In this document: positions 11,846-21,140 of the stretch, piece after piece
Layout: each line of letters begins with the position of its first letter
Position numbering within the stretch: position 1 is the stretch's first letter
Assembly: GCF_965363235.1 (NCBI RefSeq)
Contig: NC_134844.1
Span: forward strand, 57,734,872-57,798,871
From: Mytilus galloprovincialis
Taxonomy: Eukaryota > Mollusca > Bivalvia > Mytilida > Mytilidae
Direction: 5' to 3'
DNA length: 64,000 nucleotides
The notes under the pieces: generated by a model
What the model was told of the DNA's origin: nothing
What the model saw: the letters and a program-made list of their open reading frames with translations, nothing else
Database searches by the model: none
Made by a program: the position numbers and the translations under genes

Positions 11846-12338
11846 ATTCTAATGCCACATATTAAAATAAATGTCATTTAATAAATATGTTGGCTTAAAA
11901 ATGGCATAAATGAAAAAGTCCGCGAAACTGTTGCATTGCCTTTAGCATCTAAACAATGTGACGTCATGTGTTTACTCTGGGTGTCAAACATGAATACTAA
12001 ACATATTTTTACTTTTCGTACGCTTCAGAATGATTTCAATATAGACTAAAAGAAGATTTTGAGGCTCAAAATGTGAATATATTGTTTATATTTTGAGAAA
12101 TTACATATCCCAGAATTCAAAATGGTGGCTTTCTTAGTTACGGACTGGTAGAACGTGGAATCTAACCCCTCAAAATATTTATCAACGTCCAATGAAAATT
12201 ATCGTTACAAACTAATTGCATTAGAATGACATATTTAATACTTCTAGTAGCAACTAGCTCATATTTTCACATGTTAAAACCTGAAATAGATGTTTATTAT
12301 GAGTATGATAATCTTATATTATTATATTTCACGTTAAA
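11846..12338. other. intergenic, nothing recognised
   Basis: AT-rich sequence without recognisable genes. Part of it may belong to the larger element that surrounds the flanking foldbacks. Confidence 0.4.
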
Positions 12339-12455
12339 ATGCCATATTTTGATTGGCTAATACGAGGGTGTCATTTTACTCTATCACATAGCTGAGAGGG
12401 TGACAATTTTTTTGAATGTTACCCTCTCGTCTTAACCAATCAAAAATCGACAATT
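12339..12455. mobile_element. foldback with CTCTCAGC/GAGGGT arms
   Basis: The left part TTTTGATTGGCTAATACGAG and the right part (inverse of TTTTTGATTGGTTAAGACGA) form an imperfect hairpin around ATCACATAGCTGAGAGGGTG. The central block recurs at 12689 and in the perfect hairpin at 22956. Confidence 0.65.
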
Positions 12456-12686
12456 TAAAGGACAATGGATTGAATTTACATCAAGTAGTTGAATACAATG
12501 CTTAAGTTTTACGTTTTGGATCAAATTTTATTATTTAACTGTCAAAATAAAAAAAAAAACATCTTGTTGTTTATTTCTAACACTCGTAACGTTGTTATGT
12601 ACGTGACGTCATAGAAAATCCTTTTGAAATAAAATTAATCTGAAAAAGACAAAAATGGTAGGACGTTCAGTATAATAAATTAAATG

Positions 12687-12756
12687 ACACATAGCTGAGA
12701 GGGTGATAGAGCAGATTGGTACCCCGAGAAAACATTGTCAACCGCGGCGAAGCATG
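12687..12756 (+). mobile_element. half copy of the ACACATAGCTGAGAGGG hairpin
   Basis: ACACATAGCTGAGAGGGTGA followed by an AGATTGGTACCCCGAGAAAA block matches one arm of the hairpin at 22956-23093; the second arm is missing here. Confidence 0.7.
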
Positions 12757-12766
12757 ATAATCTTAT

Positions 12767-13120
12767 AATGCCCCATATATGGGCATTATGTATCTGGTCT
12801 GTGCGTCCGTCCATTCGTTCGTCTGTCCCGCTTCAGGTTAAAGTTTTGATTAAAGTTTTTGGATGAAATTGAAGTCCAATCAACTTGAAACTGAGTACAC
12901 ATGTTTCCTGTGATATATGATATTTCTAATTTTAATGCCAAATTACAGATTCCCCCCGCCCCCCATTTTCACGGTCCACTGAACATAGGACATGATAGTG
13001 CGGATGAGGCATCCGTGTACTGGGGACACATTCTTTTTTTTAATTGTATGTCAAATAACTTGAGGGTTTTTTACTCTCATTTCATGTTTGAGGTATCAGT
13101 AAACTGTGGACACATTTTTT
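12767..13120 (+). mobile_element. dispersed GCCCC...GGGGCATTATG repeat
   Basis: It starts GCCCCATATATGGGCATTAT, passes a CGTCCGTCC-type stretch, then GAAGTCCAATCAACTTGAAA, a TTCACGGTCCACTGAACATA block and GTGTACTGGGGACACATTCT. The same succession occurs at 53787-55110. It lies in the intron of the transposase-like unit and abuts the acceptor at 13129. Confidence 0.8.
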
Positions 13121-13157
13121 TGTTTTCAGATTGCTGATCATCTTCTTTTTTTTATAA

Positions 13158-14348
13158 ATGGATTCAGACTCAGACTATGCAGACAGTAACTATCAGCTAA
13201 CATCCCAAAGTGAGCTATCGTTGGAGTTTGATTTTGATGATAGTCCAAATGAAACCTCATGTATCGTCATTGACGATACATGTACTGACAGTCAAATAGT
13301 GAGTTAATAATATTAATTAACAAAAAATATTTTTATTAGGAAGCAACATTTTGTTTTTGTATAACAGTATAAGTTTTTTTTTCACAAATAATGTTTGTGT
13401 CAAAGAAAAAAATTATATGCTTTTACCTATGATAATTACCAAATGCTTTTCTGTATGCATGCTATCACTCATAAATATGAAAGCCATTACTGCGCAAATA
13501 AAAATAAAGTAAAAGAAAACAAACGAATATATAAAAAAAGAAGATGTGGTATGATTGCCAATGAGACAACTATCCACAAAAGACCAAAATGACACAAACA
13601 TTAACAATTATAGGTCATCGTACGGCCTTCAACAATGAGCAAAGCCCATACCGCATATAGTCAGCCGTTCATTGAAAAGAAATATTTTTTGATAGATGAT
13701 GAAAGAAATATTTTAATACAGATTCGTATGAAAACACAATTTTTTCATATGATTTTAAACTTATAGATCTAGACACTAAACAAATTGTTTGGTCATATAT
13801 TTGTACTGGTAGTCCTTAATCATGTTAATTAGTGCATAGCTTAATCATGTTAAGAAGTGCATATATTAAATGCTGTAGTTTACTGAATTACTGGTTGTAT
13901 ATATTACTACACATGGGCAAGCTGACCCCCCCCCCCCCTCCCCCCAGGTTGATGCATTCTCTAATCTATTTAGAATTTAAGTTAAAATATAATTTAGAAA
14001 AAAAGTATTCATAACACATATCAATATAGATCACTTCTTTTTTATTAGGTTCATGACAGTGACGCAGAGACACAAATTCCAGTTCCAAAAATATCTTTAC
14101 GATTCGTTTCATCATCAGATTCAGATTCAGAAGATTTACCACACCATAAGAAACAAAAGAAAGAACAGGTAACCAAAATAGACAATAAAGAAACCAGCAC
14201 ACAAACTGTTTGCTCTGGTGATTTCATAACCAACACGGTTGGTATATTGGCCATACCACTCGTAAAATCTGAAGAAAACAACAAATCAACACAAACTCTT
14301 GTAACTGGAACAATTCTGTCCTTCAGTAAATTCATGTTTATTGAATAG
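13158..14348 (+). CDS. two-exon acidic ORF upstream of the transposase (146 aa)
   Basis: Exon 13158-13298 (47 codons, MDSDSDYADSNYQL at the start) ends at a GTGAGT donor. Exon 14049-14348 starts after TTTTTTATTAG, in phase 0, and ends at a TAG at 14346-14348. The joined product is acidic and Ser/Asp-rich, with a short basic patch (HHKKQKKEQ). It carries two TQT motifs (TSTQT and KSTQT), the second fitting the [KR]xTQT core bound by dynein light chain LC8. I recognise no enzyme domain. The next ORF starts 11 nt after the stop, and the two frames differ by one. It may be a separate leader protein, or the N-terminus of the transposase split by a one-base change; related proteins, as I recall them, carry such an N-terminal extension. 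A further donor-like GTAACC at 14169 gives no in-frame join. The intron 13299-14048 holds a dispersed repeat and CA- and C-rich runs. Confidence 0.55.
13525..13680 (+). mobile_element. mussel dispersed repeat copy
   Basis: GAAGATGTGGTATGATTGCC through GTACGGCCTTCAACAATGAG and onward. It is inserted in the intron of the 146-aa ORF. Confidence 0.85.
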
Positions 14349-14359
14349 AACAATTTAAA

Positions 14360-16810
14360 ATGGAAAACTGTTTGAAACTGGGTATAACTGAAGATGATTT
14401 GAAAAATAAAACAATACGCATAAATATTTTACAAAAAGAACTAAATTTTGGATTGTTAGTTGAATTTTACAATTTCCTAAAACTTGAAAACTTAGCTCTT
14501 CAAAATTACTTTTGCCGCTGGATTTCCAATTTATGCAACATTGATATAATCAGCATTAATGAAAACGCCTTAATATCCAAATTCCACCGTCAGTATAAAT
14601 TACTCAAAAATAAAAGAGGACTGGCTAGGTTAGAAATTTTGAATCAGCAATTTTTATTACCACTACAGACATGCTCAACACCGAAGAGGAAGCCATGCAA
14701 ACAGATTGATCCAAATATTGAACTTGTTTCAGATTTACAACAGTCTTTCTGTCAACAAGAAATTAAATTGAAAACAGTTAATTTCAAATTGTCAGATAGA
14801 AGAGAAAAAGTTAAACAAATCAGTGAAAAAAATAAACAATTGAAAAGAAAATTAGATAGGTCATTCAATCGTGAAGATGAAAAGTCAACAAAAATACAAA
14901 AATATGAATTAGAAATAAATTCTTTAAAGAGGGAACTGAAGAAGAAAACTACAGAAACTACTTTACTGAAAAATATACTTGATAATGCCAAAAAAAAGTC
15001 TACCAAGTATACAAACTTGTATTATGAATCAAAGCGAACAGAAATAAAATTAAATAAGGAACTTAAGTCCACTTCAATTGAAATTAGTAATGCTAAAAGT
15101 GCACTGCAAGAAAAAGAAACGGAGTTAAATAAAGACAGAAAATTAAATGAAGAATTAAAAGAATGTCATACAAGTATTGAGTATCTTGAATCTTTACTAC
15201 AAGACACACCCGAGTTGATTCTCTATGATGAAGATCTTAAAAAATTTAATACTAAAACAATAGAATGTGTCATTAACCTTAGCGATTTAAAAGTGCCAAT
15301 TGAGAAAATATCACCTGTCATAAAGCAAATTGCTGATATATGTGGTAAAATCCCAAACAATCTTCCATCAACTAGAACTATAGAAAGAATGATAGACAGC
15401 AAAATAGCTATTGCGCATAAACAAATAAGCAATGTTCTGTCTAATAAAATCGATACAACTTTGTATACAGATGAGACCCGTAAGTATGGTAAAACACTAC
15501 AAACATATATTGTTACTGATGACAATAAGACATCTTATGTATTAGGCTTGCGAGAAATGCTTGATAAAAGTTCAAAATCTTGCTTAGATACTTTTAAAGA
15601 AATATTGAAAGACATAACTGACCATTGTTATGGACAGGAGAAAGATAATGAGAAACAAGCAGGCTATGAACTTTTATGCCATTTGAAAAACACGATGTCT
15701 GATAGAGCTTCCACTGAAAAGGCATTCAACGTTTTGTTGGAAAATTTTAGACGTGAGATTCTTCCACTTATTATCGAGGACTGGAACAAATTAGATGTCA
15801 CTGAGCAAGCTCTTTGCTCAAAGATGAACAACTTCTTTTGTGGATTACATTTAATGGTTGGAATAGCAGATGTATGTGAAAAAGCCCTTTATAAATTTGA
15901 AGAAGCTTTTTTAGAGGGTAAAGATATAGGATCTGCACATTATCCAGAGCTAAAAAGATTTCATAGGCATGAAAGTGGGACACTAAGATTAATACGAACT
16001 GCGTGCAAAGTATTTGCTGTTGGAGAAGATGAGAAAAGTGGTGCCAGTATGGCTTGGATGACATTCCTCAAGCAACAGGGGGAAAAAAACCTATTTATTC
16101 GTTTTAAGCACAACCGCTTTAACTTGGTGTTTGTGCTTGGTCTAGCATGCTATTTCCACAAAACTTTAGCGTCTATATTTTTAGATACAGTTCATGGAAC
16201 TAACAATGGACTCCTTAGAGCAGTTTCCCTTGATATTAAAGAAGATCTTTATCTTGCAGGCTGCAAAAGCTTTGGTTTAATTTCAAAACTAATAACAGGT
16301 CCATTGTGGCGTTTGCTTGAAAGTCCAGGCCACATACTGGAAATGAACAAGTTTTATAAACAGGTAATAGACTTTCTAGTGAAAGGAGTTTCAGATACAG
16401 AATTAGCTGTAAAGTTTTGTAACGGTACAGAATCACCTTTTGACACGGACATAAGTACAGATGACAAATTACTGCAAGATTTAGTAAAAGAAAATACAGA
16501 TGTGGATGCAATTGTTGTTCCAATGGTTCAAAATTTATTCCAGGCTATTCATGAACTATTAAGCAGACTTATAATAGATCATTTACCTGGTGGAACTTTT
16601 TGGGAACCAGAAGAGTACACTTTGTTATCAAGTAAGTCTGCTTTAAAACACAATAGGCTACCTGAGTTTGTGTTTGGACAACTAGACCAGCTGTTGCGGT
16701 ACCGGCCAAATGCCACTGTTCTTACCAATGAATCTTTTATAATGTATTCACACAATAAGACTAGACACTGGTTGGCATCACTTGATAAGATCGAGAAAAA
16801 AAAAAACTAA
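14360..16810 (+). CDS. DDE-transposase-like coiled-coil protein (816 aa)
   Basis: One uninterrupted 816-residue frame. Residues 1-100 form a helical N-terminal part. About 120-285 is a long Lys/Glu-rich coiled coil. About 365-810 looks like an RNase-H-fold transposase of the group with a C-x2-H motif (hAT, P, Kolobok and relatives): first acid D371 in YTDETRKYGK, second D448 in TMSDRAST, C494 and H497 in FFCGLHLMV, and the third acid probably E654 in WRLLES, with a helical insertion between. The family is familiar to me as large sets of uncharacterised proteins in molluscs, cnidarians and fish, but I cannot name the superfamily with certainty. All proposed catalytic residues are present and there are no internal stops, so the copy looks recent or selected. 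The start is the first ATG after an in-frame TGA at 14342. The end is notable: a run of 11 A ends in A AAA AAC directly before the TAA stop, and the -1 frame continues as the next entry. No terminal inverted repeats or target-site duplication were found around the unit. Confidence 0.75.
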   Translation: MENCLKLGITEDDLKNKTIRINILQKELNFGLLVEFYNFLKLENLALQNYFCRWISNLCNIDIISINENALISKFHRQYKLLKNKRGLARLEILNQQFLLPLQTCSTPKRKPCKQIDPNIELVSDLQQSFCQQEIKLKTVNFKLSDRREKVKQISEKNKQLKRKLDRSFNREDEKSTKIQKYELEINSLKRELKKKTTETTLLKNILDNAKKKSTKYTNLYYESKRTEIKLNKELKSTSIEISNAKSALQEKETELNKDRKLNEELKECHTSIEYLESLLQDTPELILYDEDLKKFNTKTIECVINLSDLKVPIEKISPVIKQIADICGKIPNNLPSTRTIERMIDSKIAIAHKQISNVLSNKIDTTLYTDETRKYGKTLQTYIVTDDNKTSYVLGLREMLDKSSKSCLDTFKEILKDITDHCYGQEKDNEKQAGYELLCHLKNTMSDRASTEKAFNVLLENFRREILPLIIEDWNKLDVTEQALCSKMNNFFCGLHLMVGIADVCEKALYKFEEAFLEGKDIGSAHYPELKRFHRHESGTLRLIRTACKVFAVGEDEKSGASMAWMTFLKQQGEKNLFIRFKHNRFNLVFVLGLACYFHKTLASIFLDTVHGTNNGLLRAVSLDIKEDLYLAGCKSFGLISKLITGPLWRLLESPGHILEMNKFYKQVIDFLVKGVSDTELAVKFCNGTESPFDTDISTDDKLLQDLVKENTDVDAIVVPMVQNLFQAIHELLSRLIIDHLPGGTFWEPEEYTLLSSKSALKHNRLPEFVFGQLDQLLRYRPNATVLTNESFIMYSHNKTRHWLASLDKIEKKKN
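16801..16807 (+). promoter_or_regulatory. candidate -1 frameshift site A AAA AAC
   Basis: The heptamer A AAA AAC is in register with the upstream frame and is followed at once by TAA (16808-16810). Slippage by one base back leads into CTA ATC ACA GAA, the open frame of the Tudor-like part. This is one of the classical -1 slippery heptamers. It lies in a run of 11 A (16796-16806). I see no strong stem-loop or pseudoknot in the next 80 bases. Confidence 0.45.
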
Positions 16811-16821
16811 TCACAGAAAGC

Positions 16822-17448
16822 ATGAAGGAAGGAAAAGAACAAAGACAGTTATTCAGATCAAGGTTAGCTGATATACAAATACAGAGAATAGAAGTACAAA
16901 AACAGAAACAGCAACAGTTACAAGAATTGGAAAGGAAACGTATACAGAAAGCTGAAGATATGACTAACATGGTCTGTTATTATGGTCTATGGCAAAATCA
17001 AAACCAAGTGGAAGAAGGTCTTTCCGTCCTTAAAAGTGAAAAGGAGAAAAGGGCTGCTTTAGAAGCTCAGTTGAAATTCCGTAAGACTGTTTTGAAACAG
17101 AAACATCCTGACAAAAAGATTTATAATTTTTCCAAATTAAATGAAAGGGGAAAATACACAAAATTAACTATTCAACAACTGAAAGATAATGTCGAGACAT
17201 TGATCAAAGACACCCTAAAAGAACCAACACATGAAAATGCAACACAGGGAAGACCCCTCTTGGTTGGGAAAACTATAAAACATTCATTTAGTGATGGCAA
17301 CATTTACGATGGATATGTCATTTCTATGGTACCTGGCTTTTCTATGTGGTACAATATTAAATATGAAAGGGATGATGCGATCTATGCCTTCAACCTAGTT
17401 GAAGACATGGAAAAAGGTGATCTTAGCATTGTTGTGGCCAACCAGTGA
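16822..17448 (+). CDS. -1-frame C-terminal part: coiled coil plus Spindlin/Tudor-like domain
   Basis: The frame is open from 16807, directly at the end of the upstream ORF, and has its own ATG at 16822 (208 aa). Residues 1-60 are a Gln/Arg/Lys-rich coiled coil. About 60-125 is helical (VEEGLSVLKSEKEKR region), of the kind that directly follows the transposase core in related single-chain proteins. Residues about 146-205 (LLVGKTIKHSF, IYDGYVISMVPGF, WYNIKYERDDAIY, FNLVEDMEKGDL) resemble the Tudor-like beta barrel of the Spindlin/Ssty type, a histone methyl-lysine reader. It is probably the C-terminus of the transposase protein, reached by -1 ribosomal frameshifting or by RNA polymerase slippage on the A run; alternatively the extra base is an inactivating mutation or a homopolymer error in the assembly. 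A polyadenylation signal AATAAA follows at about 17686. Confidence 0.7.
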   Translation: MKEGKEQRQLFRSRLADIQIQRIEVQKQKQQQLQELERKRIQKAEDMTNMVCYYGLWQNQNQVEEGLSVLKSEKEKRAALEAQLKFRKTVLKQKHPDKKIYNFSKLNERGKYTKLTIQQLKDNVETLIKDTLKEPTHENATQGRPLLVGKTIKHSFSDGNIYDGYVISMVPGFSMWYNIKYERDDAIYAFNLVEDMEKGDLSIVVANQ

Positions 17449-17682
17449 AATGTAAGCGATCACAATATGTTCTGTTCATGTTTATCTTTGGTTTGGATTT
17501 TTATTTTGTTTGTTATTTATATCAGTCAAACCTGTCTTTCATGACCTCATTTTACTTCAGTATATTGTTATACTTTCAACAAAAACAAAATCTGTATCTG
17601 ATGGCCATTTTTGAATAACATAGATTCCATTATTTGTCTGAATTCAGGTTTTACTGGTTTTTGGTTCATCTGTTGAGAATAG

Positions 17683-17695
17683 ACTAATAAAGGTT
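17683..17695 (+). terminator. polyadenylation signal of the transposase-like unit
   Basis: AATAAA within CTAATAAAGG, about 240 bases after the TGA at 17446-17448, with a GT-rich stretch (GGTTTGTCTGTCGTT) just downstream. Confidence 0.45.
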
Positions 17696-17699
17696 TGTC

Positions 17700-18605
17700 T
17701 GTCGTTATACATGTAGAACTCCATTGCATTTCTAGTTGCAACAATTTAAAGAATAGCTATATAGTCTTTTTATATATTTATTTTAAATACCAAGTCAGAG
17801 GTATTTTTATCTTTATTTTAAAAACAGAGTCAGAGGTGCTAGGTTCTTTTGTACATATTTTGATTGTGTTTACCCAAATTTGACAAAAATGAAATATAGA
17901 TGTATACAAATAAATACCAATATCTCTATTTTATTTAATACATATTTTTTTTTTCAGTTTATGATATATACCTTTTTTTGTAATTTATGATTTGTACTAA
18001 CTTCTGTTGTGTTACTACTAATCTTAAGCTCAGGATTATACTTTGATCAACAGCTACTTATTTCAATACATGCAGTCCATTTAACTGTTTAATATTTTTC
18101 TTATCTTTTTAAATTGAGAAATCTTTCTTCTTACTATATATTGTTTCTGATGAACAAACATTAATACATATTTGGTCCAGTAATTAATAAAAAAATGTCA
18201 TAAAAACGCTCAAGTAATCACAATGAAAATCCCCACAAGGAGGCTCCATGATGTATGTGATACCCTTTGCAATCAACTCTGTCAAATATCATACATGTAT
18301 AATAAAACACTTATGGTTTCTTAATGTTGATGAGTTTTTTTCCTACTTTTTCAGATTTTCCATTCTCATTAGTGAAAGCCTTGTTTTGAAAGACTTAAAA
18401 GGATTTACAAGCTGTGTAGCCAAAGGATGGTTATTTTTTAATGCAGTTTTAGCCAAAGGATGGCTTTTTAAGTTTCATTTTACTTTTCATTAAGTGGAAA
18501 TACATTGACATAGTACAGTAACTGTTATAAGTGGAAATGTATATATTTGTGTAATGAATATTGTATTTTGTGTATTCTCCCCCTTTTCAAGATTTTATAT
18601 GTAGT
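17700..18605. other. AT-rich downstream region
   Basis: No gene recognised. Short chance ORFs only; a direct repeat GCCAAAGGATGG occurs twice near 18420-18460. Confidence 0.5.
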
Positions 18606-18607
18606 TC

Positions 18608-18800
18608 GGTATAGGAAGATGTGGTATGAGTGCTAATGAGACAACTCTCCATCCAAATAACAATTTATAAAAGTAAACCATTATAGGTCAAGGTACGGTC
18701 TTCAACACGGAGCCTTGGCTCTCACCGAACAACAAGCTATAAAGAACCCCAAAATTACAAGTATAAAACCATTCAAATGGAAAAACCAACGGTCTAATTA
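18608..18800 (+). mobile_element. mussel dispersed repeat copy
   Basis: GGAAGATGTGGTATGAGTGC followed by CATTATAGGTCAAGGTACGG, AACACGGAGCCTTGGCTCTC and the GCTATAAAGAACCCC block. This is the sub-variant with GAGTGC, also found at 31221 and 33712. Confidence 0.85.
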
Positions 18801-19122
18801 ACAGTTATAGCAATAGTGTTATTATTTACTTTGCTCTTTTTAAGGTTGTGTTAACAAGTTTCATCATTTATACATAAGTTTGACAGTTTTAATTAGTCAG
18901 CCAAATGTTTTTCAAGGTTGTTCTTTGTTTCATAACTGAAATTTTACTATCAATGATAGACATTTCCTGTTTTGTTGGCCTAGTTCGCAAAGCCCTACCA
19001 GGTGCTCTACCAGCCCTCCTCTTGGAGCTGTAGTGCCCTACTAGCCCTACTAGTTTATGTGTCACTTTTTCATTGGTTAAGGGAGTTTAGTGTTTTGTAA
19101 TTTTTTAGGTTAATTAGGGGAG

Positions 19123-19156
19123 TATAAATAGGGGGGAGGCATTATTTTAGTCAGTA
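19123..19156 (+). promoter_or_regulatory. core promoter: TATA box plus initiator
   Basis: TATAAATA at 19123-19130 is followed 30 bases later by the initiator-like TCAGT at 19151-19155, the textbook spacing for an RNA polymerase II promoter. Upstream is a GCCCTACC/GCCCTACT-rich stretch (18980-19050). No convincing ORF follows on the plus strand. It may be the promoter of a solo LTR (about 18.97-19.31 kb), but I could not fix LTR ends or a primer-binding site. Confidence 0.45.
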
Positions 19157-19309
19157 CGAAGTCAAGAATTTTTTAGTCTGTATTGTAACTTTAAATTATT
19201 GTAATACTGTCTGTTTACTATGCACTGTTAAATTGCGTATATTCTACATGTATGTCTTTTTAATATAAGTTGGAACTTATCATTGACTTTGAGTTTCTAA
19301 TAGTTATAC

Positions 19310-20776
19310 ACTACTCAAGGATCCATTTATAATGTATGTGACCAGGAACATTCTCAGTACAATGCTACCTGATTCATGAAACTTAACAATACTTTGAGGA
19401 TCAACCTGAGACAAAGCAGAGTACCAAAGGAGTATTAGGAAATTGCCATCACTTCCATTCGTCATCGTCAGGTTCAGGCATCTCTGGTTCCCCCAGTTAC
19501 CCGACCATCCTCTCTTTTTTGTCAAATTTGCTAATTTCAACGGTTATTTAGCCAAGATAGGCTTTTAGATAATACTAACTTTTAGATATTCCATGTTATA
19601 TGTCTTAAAAGAGTATTTAAGGGTGATAAAAATCAAAATTTTGAAAATAATGTGTTTTTTGTTACATTTTTCTCACATTTGCATGAAAAACGTATGGGGG
19701 TACCCCTATTCAACGCCTCAGTTTTATCTTATCATATGCAAATGTACACAATTGTTTTCATATTTTGGTAGCTCTAACTATATTAGATACTTTAATATGC
19801 TGTTTAAGCATATTTAGAGAAAGTAAATAGTGTAAAAAAAGTTAGGTCAATATTTTGATAAATAAAAAAACACCATGGATAAATAATCGTATGCAACATA
19901 AATATTTGAACCCATTTTTTTTTTTTTTTTAGTAGTTTTACTTAAATTATTGCATTTTTCATTAATATATGGTCTAAGTTAACAGTACAATCAATAAAAT
20001 TACTTATTTTATTTTTTTTATAAAATCTCTGCCAGTTGCTACATATTGCTCACCTTGTAATTTTTGTATTCTTCTAATAAGTATCGTCGGGTTTGTTTAT
20101 TTACACCAGAAATCAATGAAGCGATGAATGCTGGAAACGAAATTACATCTTCGGTAAATTCCATGATTCTAATATTTTCTAATCAATATGTCCAAGCAAT
20201 GAAAAATAAATCGTTATTATTTTTATACATAGAGCATACGTTTTATGTATTTACTATTTAAAATCTAAGCTTACGAAGAAATCTAACACAAAAGTATCTC
20301 AATGCTCGTCGATCTCAATCATTTAACCGTTTTAATACGCAGTTTAAAGTGTAAATTATACGCATTACTGTTCTATTTTTAGAGAATAGCAATAATACAT
20401 AAATGTACAGTTTCTTAACAAAATAGCAACATAATTACAAGATTAAATCACCACATTGTCACAAGATTATATAATCTGCACCAAATTGACAGTTTGTCGT
20501 GAGTTATCATCATAACTAATCACTATAGCAGATGAACACTTTATCATAATATGTACATATAACCTAGTATCATGATTTCAATCCGACCCCACTTACGGAC
20601 GCGTTGAACATATAATGCATGCCACTCATTAATAGCCAATCAGACGTTAAAAAGACCTTCATTTCCCAAAAAATCATTCCGGAAACATCCGCGAAGCAGT
20701 ATTTATAACCAATGAAATAACAGAAATATCGTTAACAGATTTACCCGAACCTGACGTTTAGCCTCTGACTAATCAG
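19310..20776. other. intergenic, nothing recognised
   Basis: AT-rich DNA. The minus-strand frame at 19304-19540 shows no domain. I see no RNA gene. Confidence 0.4.
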
Positions 20777-20800
20777 ACCGTATGACCATGGTCATACGGT
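20777..20800. repeat. perfect 24-bp palindrome
   Basis: A 12-base half site ACCGTATGACCA is followed directly by its exact complement, with an NcoI site at the centre. It stands next to a dispersed repeat that starts at about 20805. Confidence 0.9.
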
Positions 20801-20802
20801 AA

Positions 20803-20960
20803 AAATAAGCTAAAAATATTGATAGGTTATTGAGCTCCTTTTCGAGATATTTATTTCTTTTTTAAATGGCGGGAAAAGGCTGACTCGGACTTTTGCCTTA
20901 TATTTGCATTGGTATTATTTAGGTCTCAAATCGAGAGAAAGAAATCTAGAATCATCTAAC
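20803..20960 (+). mobile_element. dispersed repeat with GCTGACTCGGACTTTTGCC
   Basis: AATAAGCTAAAAATATTGAT, GAGCTCCTTTTCGAG and AAAAGGCTGACTCGGACTTT are shared with two tandem copies at 60785 and 61245. Confidence 0.75.
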
Positions 20961-21140
20961 ACAAATTCCTAAACCTGACCTTTGTACATCCTTAAGAGTT
21001 TGCATTAGAATAGGAATGGGAAAGATAGTACTGTATTTGAACTGCATTTGCGACCTTCAAATCACAAATTGTCAGTAGCAGCTTTTTCGTAAAAGTTCAG
21101 CTATTCCTTAATATTTAATTATCGATTTAAAGTTTTTCGA

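Noticed and set aside
14051..16523. Minus-strand ORFs of 84-100 aa
   Set aside because: They are shadows of the 146-aa and 816-aa plus-strand frames.
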